Below, piece after piece: positions 24,369 to 32,997 of a DNA stretch of 64,000 nucleotides. Where the stretch lies: contig CAZSYT010000005.1 in assembly GCA_964610905.1 (NCBI GenBank), positions 1-64,000 of the forward strand, given 5' to 3'. Every line of letters starts with the position of its first letter. The stretch's first letter is position 1. Position numbers and translations under genes: made by a program. This DNA is from JAJZJT01 sp964610905. GTDB taxonomy: Bacteria; Actinomycetota; Acidimicrobiia; Acidimicrobiales; RAAP-2. The notes below the pieces were generated by a model. That model was given only the letters and a program-made list of their open reading frames with translations. It had not been told where the DNA came from and did not search any database.

Positions 24369-24629
24369 TCAACCCGGCCAGTGGTGGCACCAATGCGGTC
24401 CGTGCGCGACGTGGCCATCTGACGCCGGGCGTGGCGTCGGAACGGCGCCGATCGCCGAGGTCACCTCCGCATCCACCAGCGCTCGGCGCACGAGACGGAC
24501 GGGATCACGAACGAGATCGATGCCGTCGCCGGCACGGAGCGCGCCGAGCCGTTCGGACAGGGCAGATCCGGACAGAGCCGTCGGTCCGATCTCCTCGTCT
24601 CGCACGCGGGGGTGCGCACCGGGCATCAC
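24369..24629 (-). pseudogene. IS256/Mutator-type transposase remnant
   Basis: An 86-residue minus-strand frame carries GDGIDLVRDPVRLVRRALVD, then AEVTSAIGA. This resembles the N-terminal region of IS256-family transposases, which commonly read DLVREAVRLV...LIEAEATEVIGA. Similarity stops soon after, and the DDE catalytic domain is missing, so only a 5' fragment remains. No terminal inverted repeats or target duplication were recognised. The call rests on remembered family sequence, not a search. Confidence 0.45.
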
Positions 24630-24753
24630 GCCGGTGGCTCACCTCAGGTGGGCCGGGTCCGAGACCGAGCCACGTCAGGGGGCTCACACGCCGCGGGCAC
24701 CGCTTCGGTCGCGGGCGGTCGCCACCGCCCGCCAGGACCCAGGTCGGTCACGG

Positions 24754-24759
24754 TACTCT
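24754..24759 (+). promoter_or_regulatory. -10 box of the marR-MFS operon (TACTCT)
   Basis: TACTCT ends 9 bases before ATG 24769. The predicted transcription start falls inside the palindromes next to it, so a bound repressor would cover it. Confidence 0.45.
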
Positions 24760-24760
24760 C

Positions 24761-24780
24761 TTCATCTGATGAACAGTTCA
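24761..24780. promoter_or_regulatory. Two overlapping palindromes at the marR start codon
   Basis: TTCATCTGATGAA (24761-24773) and TGAACAGTTCA (24770-24780) are both perfectly symmetric around one central base and overlap by four bases. They cover the start codon of marR. MarR proteins bind such short palindromes as dimers, so autorepression of the marR-exporter operon is the natural reading. Confidence 0.6.
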
Positions 24781-25287
24781 CCTACGGTCCCACGACCGTC
24801 GCGCGCCTCGCGGCCACGGGCGGAACGTGCCCGGAGCGGGCTCCGCGACCGCCGCACGTCGCTCGTGTGCCGCCTGCTCGAGCTGGCCCCGGCCGTGCGG
24901 CGAGCCTTCGAGGTCAAGCTCGACGCCGAGCACCGGTCGCTGTGGCGCTCGTTGACCGCCCACCAGCTCGAGGCCCTGGTCGCGCTCGAGGACGGCCCGA
25001 GGTCGATGCGCTCACTGTGCGAGCACCTCGAGATCAGCGAGAGCGCGGGGACGGCGCTGGTCGACCGGCTCGCCGCCCGAGGCCTCGTCGAGCGGCAGGC
25101 GGACCCGGCCGACCGCCGGGTCGTCCTCATCGCCGCCAGCGACGCGGCCCGGGCCATGGTGTCCCAGTACCGGGACCTCAGACAGGACCGACTGGCGACC
25201 GTCCTGGCCGACCTCCCGACCGACGACCTGGCGACCCTGGTCCGCATCTACGAGACGGTGCTGGCCGGCCCGGGAGGACCCCGATGA
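24769..25287 (+). CDS. MarR family transcriptional regulator
   Basis: The 172-residue winged-helix protein has the MarR core. LTAHQLEALVALEDGPRSMR leads into SLCEHLEISESAGTALVDRL (recognition helix), then ARGLVERQADPADRRVVLIA, the DxRxx wing. The N terminus has about 20 extra Arg/Ser-rich residues. It overlaps the MFS exporter by 4 bp (ATGA) and should control it in response to an exported or toxic compound. Nested palindromes at its own start support autoregulation. The inducer is unknown. ATG 24769 fits a leaderless promoter. Confidence 0.9.
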   Translation: MNSSPTVPRPSRASRPRAERARSGLRDRRTSLVCRLLELAPAVRRAFEVKLDAEHRSLWRSLTAHQLEALVALEDGPRSMRSLCEHLEISESAGTALVDRLAARGLVERQADPADRRVVLIAASDAARAMVSQYRDLRQDRLATVLADLPTDDLATLVRIYETVLAGPGGPR

Positions 25288-27173
25288 GCGAGGCCCGCCC
25301 GACGCCGAGCACACCGGCCGCCGCCGACCGCTACAAGTGGTCGGCGCTCTTCAACACAACGCTCGGTGTGCTGCTCGTCTCGATCAACGAGTCGATCCTC
25401 ATCATCGCCCTGCCCGACATCTTCCGGGGCATCCACCTCAACCCGCTGGTGCCCGGCAACTCCTTCTACCTGCTGTGGATCCTGCTCGGGTTCATGCTGG
25501 TCACGGCGGTGCTGGTGGTGACCTTGGGGCGCCTCGGCGACATGTACGGCCGGGTGCGCATGTACAACCTCGGCTTCGCCGTCTTCACGGTCTTCTCCGT
25601 CCTCTTGTCCGTGAACTGGCTGCACGGCACGGCGGCGGGAACCTTCATCGTCGTCATGCGCATCGGGCAGGGCATCGGGGGGTCGTTCCTCTTCGCCAAC
25701 TCGTCTGCCATCCTCACCGACGCCTTCCCGGAGAACCAGCGCGGCATGGCCCTCGGGATCAACAACGTTTCCGGCATCGCCGGCATGTTCATCGGGCTGG
25801 TCGTCGGCGGCCTGCTCGCCCCGGTGGACTGGCGGCTCGTGTTCATCGTCTCCGCACCGTTCGGGATGCTCGGGACGGCGTGGGCGTACCTGAAGCTCCA
25901 CGACAACGGGGCACGCAGCCGCGCCCACATCGACTGGTGGGGCAACGTCCTCTTCGCCGTCGGGCTCACGCTCGTCCTCGTCGGCATCACCTACGGCATC
26001 CAGCCGTACGGGACCTCGGCCATGGGGTGGACCAGCCCCAGGGTCATCGGCGAGCTGGCCTGCGGCATCGCCATGCTCGTGGCGTTCGGGGTGGTCGAGA
26101 GCAAGGCCTCCCAGCCCATGTTTCGGCTGCAGCTGTTCCGCATCCGGGCCTTCCTGGCCGGCAACGTGGCGTCGCTGCTCGCGGCGATCGGCCGAGGTGG
26201 CCTCATGTTCATGTTCGTCATGTGGCTGCAGGGGATCTGGCTCCCCCTGCACGGCGTCAGCTTCGCCGACACCCCCTTGTGGGCCGGCATCTACATGCTC
26301 CCCATGACGGGCGGCTTCCTGGTCGCGGGGCCCGTCTCGGGGGTCCTGTCGGACCGCTACGGGGCCCGGCCGTTCGCCACGGCCGGCATGGTGGTCGCCG
26401 CCCTCACCTTCGTCGGCTTCCTGTTCCTGCCGATCGACTTCCCCTACGCCCCCTTCGCCGTGCTGATGGGGGTCAACGGCCTGGCCATGGGGCTGTTCGC
26501 CTCGCCCAACCGGGCGGCGATCATGAACAGCCTGCCGCCCGACCAGCGCGGCGCCGGGGCGGGCATGTCGGGCGTCTTCCAGAACGCAGCCATGGTCCTG
26601 TCGATGGGCATCTTCTTCACCCTCATGATCTCGGGCATCGCCTCCGTGCTGCCGGGAAGCCTCTACCGGGGACTGGTGTCCCAGCACGTGCCCGTCGCCA
26701 CCGCCGCCCAGGTGTCCCACCTGCCCCCCATCACCAGCCTCTTCGCCTCGCTGCTCGGCTACAACCCGATGGCGAAGCTGCTGGGCCCGTCGGTGCTCGC
26801 GCACCTCCCGGCCCACTCCGCCCACCTGCTGAGCGGACGGAGGTTCTTCCCGACGCTGCTCGCCACGCCGTTCTCCGACGGACTGACGCTGGCCTTCACG
26901 TTCGGGGCAGTGGCATGTGCCCTGGCCGCCCTGGCCTCGGTCCTCCGTGGCCAGAAGTACGTGCACGCCGCCGAGAGCGCTCCGGTCCGAGACGGTGCCG
27001 AGACGCTCGCCCCGGCCGGCGCCGCGGCCGGCGAACCCGTGCTGGCCGGTCGGGCCGTCGGCACGCCGGTTGGCGTCGCCGGTGCCGCTACGCCGGTTGG
27101 CGTCGCCGGTGCCGGTTCACCGTACGCGCCGGACGAGCCCGAAGGACGGCTCGGAGGACCGACCCCCTCCTGA
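25284..27173 (+). CDS. MFS drug exporter, DHA2 (EmrB/QacA) type
   Basis: The 629-residue membrane protein has about 14 predicted transmembrane segments, the DHA2 pattern of proton-driven multidrug exporters. Family pieces include ALPDIFRGIHL in helix 1, LGRLGDMYGRVRMYNLGF (motif A), RIGQGIGGSFLFANSSAI and GVLSDRYGARPFATAG. The start ATG overlaps the marR stop, so expression is coupled to its regulator. An extracellular or linker loop of about 90 residues precedes the last helix. The cytoplasmic tail has a 27-bp in-frame repeat (TPVGVAGAA). Substrate is not predictable. Confidence 0.9.
   Translation: MSEARPTPSTPAAADRYKWSALFNTTLGVLLVSINESILIIALPDIFRGIHLNPLVPGNSFYLLWILLGFMLVTAVLVVTLGRLGDMYGRVRMYNLGFAVFTVFSVLLSVNWLHGTAAGTFIVVMRIGQGIGGSFLFANSSAILTDAFPENQRGMALGINNVSGIAGMFIGLVVGGLLAPVDWRLVFIVSAPFGMLGTAWAYLKLHDNGARSRAHIDWWGNVLFAVGLTLVLVGITYGIQPYGTSAMGWTSPRVIGELACGIAMLVAFGVVESKASQPMFRLQLFRIRAFLAGNVASLLAAIGRGGLMFMFVMWLQGIWLPLHGVSFADTPLWAGIYMLPMTGGFLVAGPVSGVLSDRYGARPFATAGMVVAALTFVGFLFLPIDFPYAPFAVLMGVNGLAMGLFASPNRAAIMNSLPPDQRGAGAGMSGVFQNAAMVLSMGIFFTLMISGIASVLPGSLYRGLVSQHVPVATAAQVSHLPPITSLFASLLGYNPMAKLLGPSVLAHLPAHSAHLLSGRRFFPTLLATPFSDGLTLAFTFGAVACALAALASVLRGQKYVHAAESAPVRDGAETLAPAGAAAGEPVLAGRAVGTPVGVAGAATPVGVAGAGSPYAPDEPEGRLGGPTPS
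27063..27116 (+). repeat. In-frame 27-bp minisatellite in the MFS exporter tail
   Basis: Two almost identical 27-bp units (27063-27089, 27090-27116) encode TPVGVAGAA and TPVGVAGAG in the cytoplasmic tail after the last membrane helix. The unit is a multiple of three. Confidence 0.85.
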
Positions 27174-27252
27174 TCGGTCCGCCCGGGGCGGGCCTCGCCC
27201 TGGACGCGCGATCGCTCGGCCCGCGGGCGCACGATGCCCGCTCCGTCACGGG

Positions 27253-27352
27253 NNNNNNNNNNNNNNNNNNNNNNNNNNNNNNNNNNNNNNNNNNNNNNNN
27301 NNNNNNNNNNNNNNNNNNNNNNNNNNNNNNNNNNNNNNNNNNNNNNNNNNNN
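27253..27352. other. Assembly gap (100 N)
   Basis: Exactly 100 undetermined bases interrupt an 11-bp tandem array: CGTCACGGG lies on the left side and full units on the right. The real length is unknown. It lies between convergent genes, so no coding sequence is obviously lost. Confidence 0.95.
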
Positions 27353-27418
27353 GCGGTCACGGGGCGGTCACGGGGCGGTCACGGGGCGGTCACGGGGCGG
27401 TCACGGGGCGGTCACGGG
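27353..27418. repeat. 11-bp tandem array GCGGTCACGGG
   Basis: Six perfect head-to-tail copies of an 11-bp unit begin directly after the N gap and end 10 bases before the stop of the ABC permease gene. A partial unit at 27244-27252 lies on the other side of the gap. There are no spacers. The 11-bp period is about one helical turn. Confidence 0.95.
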
Positions 27419-27428
27419 ATGCCGACGG

Positions 27429-28598
27429 TCAGGCGTCACGGGTCGCCATCCGCCACGCCCCGACCACCGTCCACCCTACGGTCCAGGCGGCGATGACGCA
27501 GACGGCCACGAGCGTCGTCTCGTGGACGAGGAGGGACTGGCCCGGCCCGCCGCCGTTCCCGAAGGGGGACGGGAGACCTCCCGGCTCGAGATGCGCGGTC
27601 GCCGCCCCCAGCACGGCCCGCTGGAGGTTGACCAGGTGCGGAATGACGGAACGGACGGCGAGCGGGGTGAGGATGAGCTCGAGGACGATCAGCAGCACCA
27701 CGGCCACCGTCCGCTGGCCGAGCAACGACGCGAGCCCGAGCCCCACCAGGAAGGCGACCACCGCCTCGAGCTCGATCCACAACCCGGTCTTCACCATGAG
27801 CGAGACGGATGGCGACGCGAAGTGCCGGGCGTAGTCCGCGTAGTTCTGGTCTGCGATCCGCACGGCCAAGGCGCGGAGCTGGGACGGGGTGCACGGAGCG
27901 GCGCTCGGCACGGCCGCTCGCTTGACGAACCCCCCGATCGGGCCGGGACCGGGGCCGGGCAGGCAGGAGGCGCCGCCATCGGAGGGGGTGATCCTGAAGG
28001 CGAAGCTCCCCACGACCTCGCTCGCGTGCTGGCCGGCCCACTGGTCGAGCCCGGCCTTCGAGAGCTGGGCAGGCAGCGGCACGCCGTCGTACGTGAGCCC
28101 GCTCGGGGCGGCGAGCACGCAGACGGTGCACACGACGGTGAACCCGATGGCGACGAGCGGCACGATGATGCCGAGCCCGGCGGGGATCCGGGCGAGGTAG
28201 AGCGCGACGCGGGACCGGCCCGCGATCACGTGGTGGCGGAACATCCCCTCGCTCAGGTCGACCGAGCCGGCCGTGGCGCCCAAGGTGGCGGCGACGATGA
28301 AGCCGAACACGTAGAGGACGCCGGCCACGAGCCCGACGTAGGCGCTGTAGCCGCCGGCCGGCCCGTAGCTCTTCGGGTCGATGGCGTGGAGGAGCAGCCG
28401 GACGACGAGGAACACGGTGGGGATGCCGACGGTGACCGTGGCGAGCAGCACCATCAGGCCACGGCGCTTCCTCAGCTCCGTCCACCGGGCTGCGATCATC
28501 CGCCACGTCGGGACCCACGACCAGGTCCGGTCGTCGGCGCTCGGAGGCCGACGCGCGTGCAGGGGCAGGGCGGACGGTGCGCCGGTCGTCGCCGTCAT
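27429..28598 (-). CDS. ABC transporter permease (ABC-2 type)
   Basis: The 389-residue membrane protein has six predicted helices with a large external loop between the third and fourth (about residues 190-285, Gly/Pro-rich). It lacks an import-type EAA loop, so it is an export-type permease. ATG 28598 overlaps the ATPase stop by 4 bp; the two form the transporter. The longer frame to 28637 runs inside the ATPase gene. With a divergent two-component system next to it, the transporter is plausibly an antimicrobial-peptide or lipid-stress exporter, but the substrate is not shown. Confidence 0.85.
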   Translation of the reverse strand: MTATTGAPSALPLHARRPPSADDRTWSWVPTWRMIAARWTELRKRRGLMVLLATVTVGIPTVFLVVRLLLHAIDPKSYGPAGGYSAYVGLVAGVLYVFGFIVAATLGATAGSVDLSEGMFRHHVIAGRSRVALYLARIPAGLGIIVPLVAIGFTVVCTVCVLAAPSGLTYDGVPLPAQLSKAGLDQWAGQHASEVVGSFAFRITPSDGGASCLPGPGPGPIGGFVKRAAVPSAAPCTPSQLRALAVRIADQNYADYARHFASPSVSLMVKTGLWIELEAVVAFLVGLGLASLLGQRTVAVVLLIVLELILTPLAVRSVIPHLVNLQRAVLGAATAHLEPGGLPSPFGNGGGPGQSLLVHETTLVAVCVIAAWTVGWTVVGAWRMATRDA

Positions 28599-29578
28599 GC
28601 CGGGTCTCCGAGCCGGCTGGTGACCTCGAGGAACCACGACTCGAGCGAGGCCTGCGCCTGCTGGACCCGGTACAGGTCGATCCCTGCCCCCACGAGGACA
28701 CGGCAGATCTCGGCGACGACGTCACGCCCGGTCCCGGGGGCGAGCGTCGCGGTCAAGCCGAGCGGCACGAGGTCGACCGACGCGCCGTCGGCGACGCGCT
28801 CGACCAGGCCGCGTGCCCGTTCGGGGTCCGAGCACTCGACTTCGAGGACGACCGCCGTCCCCGCCAGCAGCTCGGCGATGGACCCTTGGCGGATGACGGT
28901 GCCGCGGTCGACGATGGCCACCGAGTCGCACGTGCGCTGGACCTCGTCGAGCAGGTGCGACGAGAGCACGACCGTCCGGCCCTCGTCGACGAAGGAGAGG
29001 ATCAGGTCGCGCATGTCGCTCATTCCGGCGGGATCGAGCCCGTTCATCGGCTCGTCGAGGATGAGCAGCTCGGGGTCGCCGAGCAGGCAGGCCGCGACAC
29101 CGAGGCGCTGGCGCATCCCCATCGAGTAGCCGGCCACCCGGTCGTCGGCGCGCTGGGCCAGGCCGACGCGGCCGAGGGCCGGTCCGATCCGGTCCAACGC
29201 CTCACGCTCGCGCGAGCTGGCCAGCATCACCAGGTTCTCCCGGCCGGTCAGGTGCCTGTGGAAGCGGGGCTCGTCGACGATCGCGCCGACGCGCGCCAGG
29301 GCCTTCGCCCGCTCCTTCGGAACGGGAAGGCCGAGGAGCGACATGGTCCCCGAGTCGGCGTGCGTCAGCCCGAGGAGCACCCGCATGAGCGTCGTCTTGC
29401 CGGCACCGTTCGGTCCGAGGTAGCCGAACGCGCAGCCGCGCGGGACCTGGAGCTCCACGCCGTTGACCGCGGTGTTGGCGCCGAACCGCTTGACCAGGCC
29501 GTGCACCTCGACGGCCCAGGTGCCGACGTCGTCCGTCACGGGCTCCTCGGGGGGCGCATCTGGAGCGAGAACGCTCAT
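28595..29578 (-). CDS. ABC transporter ATP-binding protein
   Basis: The 327-residue ATPase has Walker A GPNGAGKT, signature YSMGMRQRLGVAACLLGDP, Walker B LLILDEPMNGLDP and switch His in SSHLLDEV. The C-terminal 90 residues form a small regulatory domain typical of CcmA/DrrA/BcrA-type ABC-2 ATPases. It starts with an AGGAGG site 8 bases upstream, so unlike many genes here it has a leader. The divergent region to the response regulator carries three 11-bp elements, one facing this gene. It is the first gene of the transporter operon. Confidence 0.93.
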   Translation of the reverse strand: MSVLAPDAPPEEPVTDDVGTWAVEVHGLVKRFGANTAVNGVELQVPRGCAFGYLGPNGAGKTTLMRVLLGLTHADSGTMSLLGLPVPKERAKALARVGAIVDEPRFHRHLTGRENLVMLASSREREALDRIGPALGRVGLAQRADDRVAGYSMGMRQRLGVAACLLGDPELLILDEPMNGLDPAGMSDMRDLILSFVDEGRTVVLSSHLLDEVQRTCDSVAIVDRGTVIRQGSIAELLAGTAVVLEVECSDPERARGLVERVADGASVDLVPLGLTATLAPGTGRDVVAEICRVLVGAGIDLYRVQQAQASLESWFLEVTSRLGDPA

Positions 29579-29662
29579 CGCGGCCGACCTCCTCTCGTGG
29601 CTCTCGTGGGCCTGCTTCCGACCCATGTGGTCCTGCTTCCGACGCATACCTCTACACGTCCT

Positions 29663-29673
29663 CCGGTGACAGC
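29663..29673 (-). promoter_or_regulatory. Inverted copy of the candidate response-regulator site
   Basis: CCGGTGACAGC is the exact reverse complement of GCTGTCACCGG at 29751-29761. It lies 85 bases upstream of the ABC ATPase start, oriented towards it. This suggests that the adjacent response regulator controls the transporter. Confidence 0.5.
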
Positions 29674-29739
29674 ACGGTTTCAGCGGTTCCTCTACGGTGG
29701 CCGGCGGGTCCTCGACCTTCGGTGGCCCTCGGGAGATCG

Positions 29740-29761
29740 GCTGTGACCGGGCTGTCACCGG
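29740..29761 (+). promoter_or_regulatory. Two 11-bp direct repeats upstream of the response regulator
   Basis: GCTGTGACCGG and GCTGTCACCGG abut each other with an 11-bp period, the arrangement bound by OmpR/PhoB-type dimers. They differ at one base. A further GGTGACA half-site overlaps the response regulator start codon at 29777-29783. Autoregulation is inferred. Confidence 0.55.
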
Positions 29762-29782
29762 GCGCCCAGGGATCATGGTGAC

Positions 29783-30448
29783 ATGAGGGTTCTCGTCGTT
29801 GAAGACCACGAGGTGCTCGGTCGGACGGTCGGCATCGGGCTCCGGAGGGAGGGCATGGCCGTCGACGTCGTCCTCGACGGCGCCGACGCGCTGGACCGCT
29901 TGGCCGTCACCCGCTACGACGTGGTGGTCCTCGATCGCGACCTGCCCGGCGTGCACGGCGACGAGGTCTGCCGGCGCCTGGTCGACGATGGCGCCGCGGC
30001 CCGGGTGCTGATGTTGACAGCGGCGGGGTCGGTGGAGGACCGGGTCAGCGGCCTCGAGCTCGGGGCCGACGACTACCTCGCGAAGCCGTTCGACTTCACC
30101 GAGCTGGTGGCCCGCGTCCGGGCCCTCGGGCGCCGCGCGCCGACGGCGTCGCCGATCAGGTTCGTGCGCGACGACCTCGTGCTCGACCCTGCCCGACGAC
30201 TGGCCAGCCGTGCCGGGCGCCCCCTCTCGCTCAGCCCGAAGGAGTTCGCCGTCCTCGAGTGCCTGCTGGCCGCCGACGGCCGGGTGGTCTCGAGCGAGGA
30301 GCTGCTGGAGCAGGTGTGGGACGAGACGATCGACCCGTTCACGACGACAGTCAAGACGACCGTCCTCCGGCTCCGGAACAAGCTGGGCCGGCCTCCCCTG
30401 ATCGAGACGGTGCGCGAGGGGGGCTACCGGATCGGTGCCGGCGAGTGA
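29783..30448 (+). CDS. OmpR-family response regulator
   Basis: The 221-residue protein has a receiver domain with the acidic pair Glu7-Asp8, phosphoacceptor Asp51 in VVVLDRDLPG, the Thr/Ser segment MLTAAGS and the conserved Lys in YLAKPF. A winged-helix DNA-binding domain follows at about 125-220 (SPKEFAVLECLLAADGRVVS, TVKTTVLRLRNKLG, GGYRIGAG). Its stop overlaps the histidine kinase GTG. It likely controls itself and the divergent ABC transporter through the 11-bp repeats between them. The signal is unknown. Confidence 0.93.
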   Translation: MRVLVVEDHEVLGRTVGIGLRREGMAVDVVLDGADALDRLAVTRYDVVVLDRDLPGVHGDEVCRRLVDDGAAARVLMLTAAGSVEDRVSGLELGADDYLAKPFDFTELVARVRALGRRAPTASPIRFVRDDLVLDPARRLASRAGRPLSLSPKEFAVLECLLAADGRVVSSEELLEQVWDETIDPFTTTVKTTVLRLRNKLGRPPLIETVREGGYRIGAGE

Positions 30449-31608
30449 GCGACGGCCCGGAGCCACGCGTCGTGCCCAGAGTGGGACGGCGGGCGCCCCC
30501 GAGGGCGCGACGACGGACGCTGCAGCGTCGACTGGCCGCGGCGACCGGAGGGGTGTTCGCGCTCCTCGGGCTGCTCCTCGTCGGCGTCCCCTACGTGGTC
30601 GCCGGCGCCTCCTCGGCGTCGGTGGTCGTCCCTCCGGGAGGCGGTGCGGCGCGCGCCGCGGCCCTCGCGCAGCGGAGCGCGGACCTCCACCGGCAGCTCG
30701 CCTTCTCCCTCGTCGCCCTGGTGGTCCTGGTGCTTGCATCCGTGGTGCTCGGCTGGGTACTGGCCGGACGGACGGTGCGCCCGTTGCAGGCCGTCACGGC
30801 GAGGACCCGGGAGATCTCGGCGAGCAACCTGCACCGCCGGCTGGCCATCGACGGGCCGTACGACGAGCTGCGCGAGCTCGGCGCCACCCTCGACGACCTC
30901 CTGTCGAGGCTCGAGGCGTCGTTCGCGTCGCAGCGCAACTTCGTGGCCAACGCGTCCCACGAGCTGCGCACCCCGCTCGCCGCCGAACGGGCCCTGCTCC
31001 AGGTGGCGCTGGCCGAGCCGTGCCCGTCGGTCGCGTCGCTGCGAGCGACGTGCGAGGAGCTGGTGGCCCTTGGCGGTCACCAGGAGCGGCTCATCGACGA
31101 CCTCCTGACGCTGGCAGAGAGCGAGCGCGGCGTCGACCGGTGGGAGCGGTTCGACATGGCGGGCATCGCCCGGACCCTCGTCCACGACCGGGGCGAGGAG
31201 GCAGCGGCGAGAGGCGTCGCGCTCGAGGTGTCGTGCGTCATGGCTCCGGTCGTCGGGGACAAGCGCCTCGTCACCATCCTCGTGGGCAACCTCGTGGACA
31301 ACGCCGTCCGGCACAACGTCAACGGCGGGCGGGCCACCGTGCGGACGTCGCAGAGCGGGCGAGGGTCCACCGTGGCGGTGAGCAACTCGGGTCCAGTCGT
31401 CAGCGAGGACGACGTCGAGCACCTCTTCGAGCCCTTCATGCGCCTGAAGAGCACCCGGCGCCTCCACGTCGAGGGGAACGGGCTGGGGCTCGCCATCGTC
31501 CGGTCCGTCGCGGACGCGCACCACGCACAGCTGCACGCTCGGACCAGGCCGACGGGAGGTCTGGCCATCGACGTCACGTTCCCGTACCGGAAGCTCGGTC
31601 GCTCCTGA
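30445..31608 (+). CDS. Sensor histidine kinase
   Basis: The 387-residue membrane kinase partners the preceding response regulator and overlaps it by 4 bp. Two membrane helices (about 33-55 and 86-108) enclose only a 30-residue external loop, so it probably senses within the membrane or through the transporter. A HAMP segment follows. HisKA has the phosphorylated His in NASHELRTPLAAERALL. The ATPase part shows NLVDNAVRHN (N box) and EGNGLGLAIVRSVADAH (G2 box). Short-loop kinases of this kind often accompany ABC exporters of cell-envelope antibiotics, consistent with the divergent transporter. Confidence 0.92.
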   Translation: MSDGPEPRVVPRVGRRAPPRARRRTLQRRLAAATGGVFALLGLLLVGVPYVVAGASSASVVVPPGGGAARAAALAQRSADLHRQLAFSLVALVVLVLASVVLGWVLAGRTVRPLQAVTARTREISASNLHRRLAIDGPYDELRELGATLDDLLSRLEASFASQRNFVANASHELRTPLAAERALLQVALAEPCPSVASLRATCEELVALGGHQERLIDDLLTLAESERGVDRWERFDMAGIARTLVHDRGEEAAARGVALEVSCVMAPVVGDKRLVTILVGNLVDNAVRHNVNGGRATVRTSQSGRGSTVAVSNSGPVVSEDDVEHLFEPFMRLKSTRRLHVEGNGLGLAIVRSVADAHHAQLHARTRPTGGLAIDVTFPYRKLGRS

Positions 31609-31624
31609 GCGGTCGGCGGTGTCG

Positions 31625-31669
31625 GCACCGGGGCACCGGGGGACCGGGGCACCGGGGCACCGGGGGACA
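31625..31669. repeat. 24-bp tandem repeat between kinase and acyl-CoA dehydrogenase
   Basis: Two near-identical units, one of 24 bp and one shortened, are built from GCACCGGG blocks. They lie between the convergent stop codons of the kinase and acyl-CoA dehydrogenase genes. No terminator stem is clearer than the repeat itself. Confidence 0.75.
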
Positions 31670-31686
31670 CCGGCCGGCACCGCTCG

Positions 31687-32997
31687 TCAGCCGTCCCGGG
31701 ACGCGACGCCCTTCGGCTCGGCCTGGCGCATGAACCCGAAGAGGTACCCGGCGATCCGCCGCATCTGCAGCTCCTCCGACCCCTCGGTGATGCGGTAGCG
31801 GCGGTGGTGCCGGTAGATGTGCTCGAAGGGCAGGTGCCGGGAGTAGCCGAGGCCGCCGTGGACCTGTATGGCCCGGTCGGCCGCCTCGCAGCACAGCCGG
31901 TTCGCCCAGTAGTTGCACATCGACACCTCCCGCGACTGGGAGAACGCGCCGTAGCGGTCCATCCTCCAGGCGGTCTGGCGGACGAGGGCCCGCACCAGCT
32001 CGCACTGCGTCTCGAGCTCGACGAGTGGGAACTGGATCCCCTGGTTCTGCGCCAGTGGCCTCCCGAACGTCCGCCGCTCCCGGGCGTAGGCCACCGACTG
32101 GTCGATGCAGTACTGGGCCGCGCCGAGGCTGGACGCCGCCTGGCGGATGCGGTTCTCGTTGAAGAAGTGCTGGGCGACCTGCAGGCCCATTCCCTCCTCG
32201 CCGAAGACGGCGCTCGTGGGGACCCGGACGTCGGACAGCGTCACGTGCGCGTGGTCGGTCGGCATGTTGAACGTCCAGAGGAAGCGCTCGACCACCAGGC
32301 CCGGTGCGTCCATGGGCACGAGGAACGCCGTGATCCCCGACGCCTCGCCGGGCGTCCCACCGGTCCGGGCGAAGACGAGGTCGCAGGCGGCGCTGTGCAC
32401 GCCCGTGTTGAAGGTCTTCTCGCCGTTCAGCACCCAGTCGGACCCGTCACGGGTCGCGGTCGTCTCCATGTACGTCGCGTCCGAGCCGTGGGCGGGCTCG
32501 GTGATGCCGAAGGCGAACCACCTCGTGCCCTCGGCGAGCGCCTCGCACCACTCCGCCCGCTGCGCGTCCGAGCCGTAGTGGAGCATGAGGAGAAGCCCGA
32601 CGTTGTTCGCCACGATGGCGTGCTCGTTCTGCAGGTCGCAGTGGAGCCCGAGGCCCTTGGAGGCGAGGTGCTCGCGGATCACGGCCATGCCGAGGTTCGT
32701 ACCGTCCCGGCCCCCGTACTCGGCGGGGAACGCGTAGCGGTAGTGGCCGGCGGCGTCCGCCCGGCGGCGCGCCTCGGCGAGGAGTGCCTCCCACTCCTTG
32801 CGGGGAACGCCGTCGCGGTCCCAGTCGGTACGGGCGTGCTCGCGCCGGTGGTCGAAGAAGCGGACGTTGTCGTCCTCGGCCTCCAGCGGGCGGATCTCCC
32901 GCTCGATGAACCGGTCGAGCTCGTCCAGGTACGCTGCGAGCTCCGCGGGTAGGTCGAAGTCCACCTCGCCGTCCCTTCCGGTGTCGTCCTCCAACAC
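31687..32997 (-). CDS. Acyl-CoA dehydrogenase
   Basis: The 436-residue flavoenzyme introduces the alpha,beta double bond into an acyl-CoA. FAD-binding segments FGITEPAHGSDATYMETTA and the C-terminal QVHGGLGYSRHLPFEHIYR are intact. The N-terminal helical domain is longer than in short-chain enzymes. The usual catalytic Glu position, in the region before ITEGSEELQMRRIAG, should be checked by alignment because the enzyme belongs to the ACAD10/11-like branch. It diverges from an APH-like kinase, the usual partner of that branch, which phosphorylates hydroxyacyl-CoA substrates. A 4-hydroxy acid degradation role is therefore plausible. Confidence 0.9.
   Translation of the reverse strand: MLEDDTGRDGEVDFDLPAELAAYLDELDRFIEREIRPLEAEDDNVRFFDHRREHARTDWDRDGVPRKEWEALLAEARRRADAAGHYRYAFPAEYGGRDGTNLGMAVIREHLASKGLGLHCDLQNEHAIVANNVGLLLMLHYGSDAQRAEWCEALAEGTRWFAFGITEPAHGSDATYMETTATRDGSDWVLNGEKTFNTGVHSAACDLVFARTGGTPGEASGITAFLVPMDAPGLVVERFLWTFNMPTDHAHVTLSDVRVPTSAVFGEEGMGLQVAQHFFNENRIRQAASSLGAAQYCIDQSVAYARERRTFGRPLAQNQGIQFPLVELETQCELVRALVRQTAWRMDRYGAFSQSREVSMCNYWANRLCCEAADRAIQVHGGLGYSRHLPFEHIYRHHRRYRITEGSEELQMRRIAGYLFGFMRQAEPKGVASRDG

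Noticed and set aside
21021..24780. Attachment-site duplication of tRNA-Thr
   Set aside because: I found no second copy of the tRNA 3' end in the following several kilobases.
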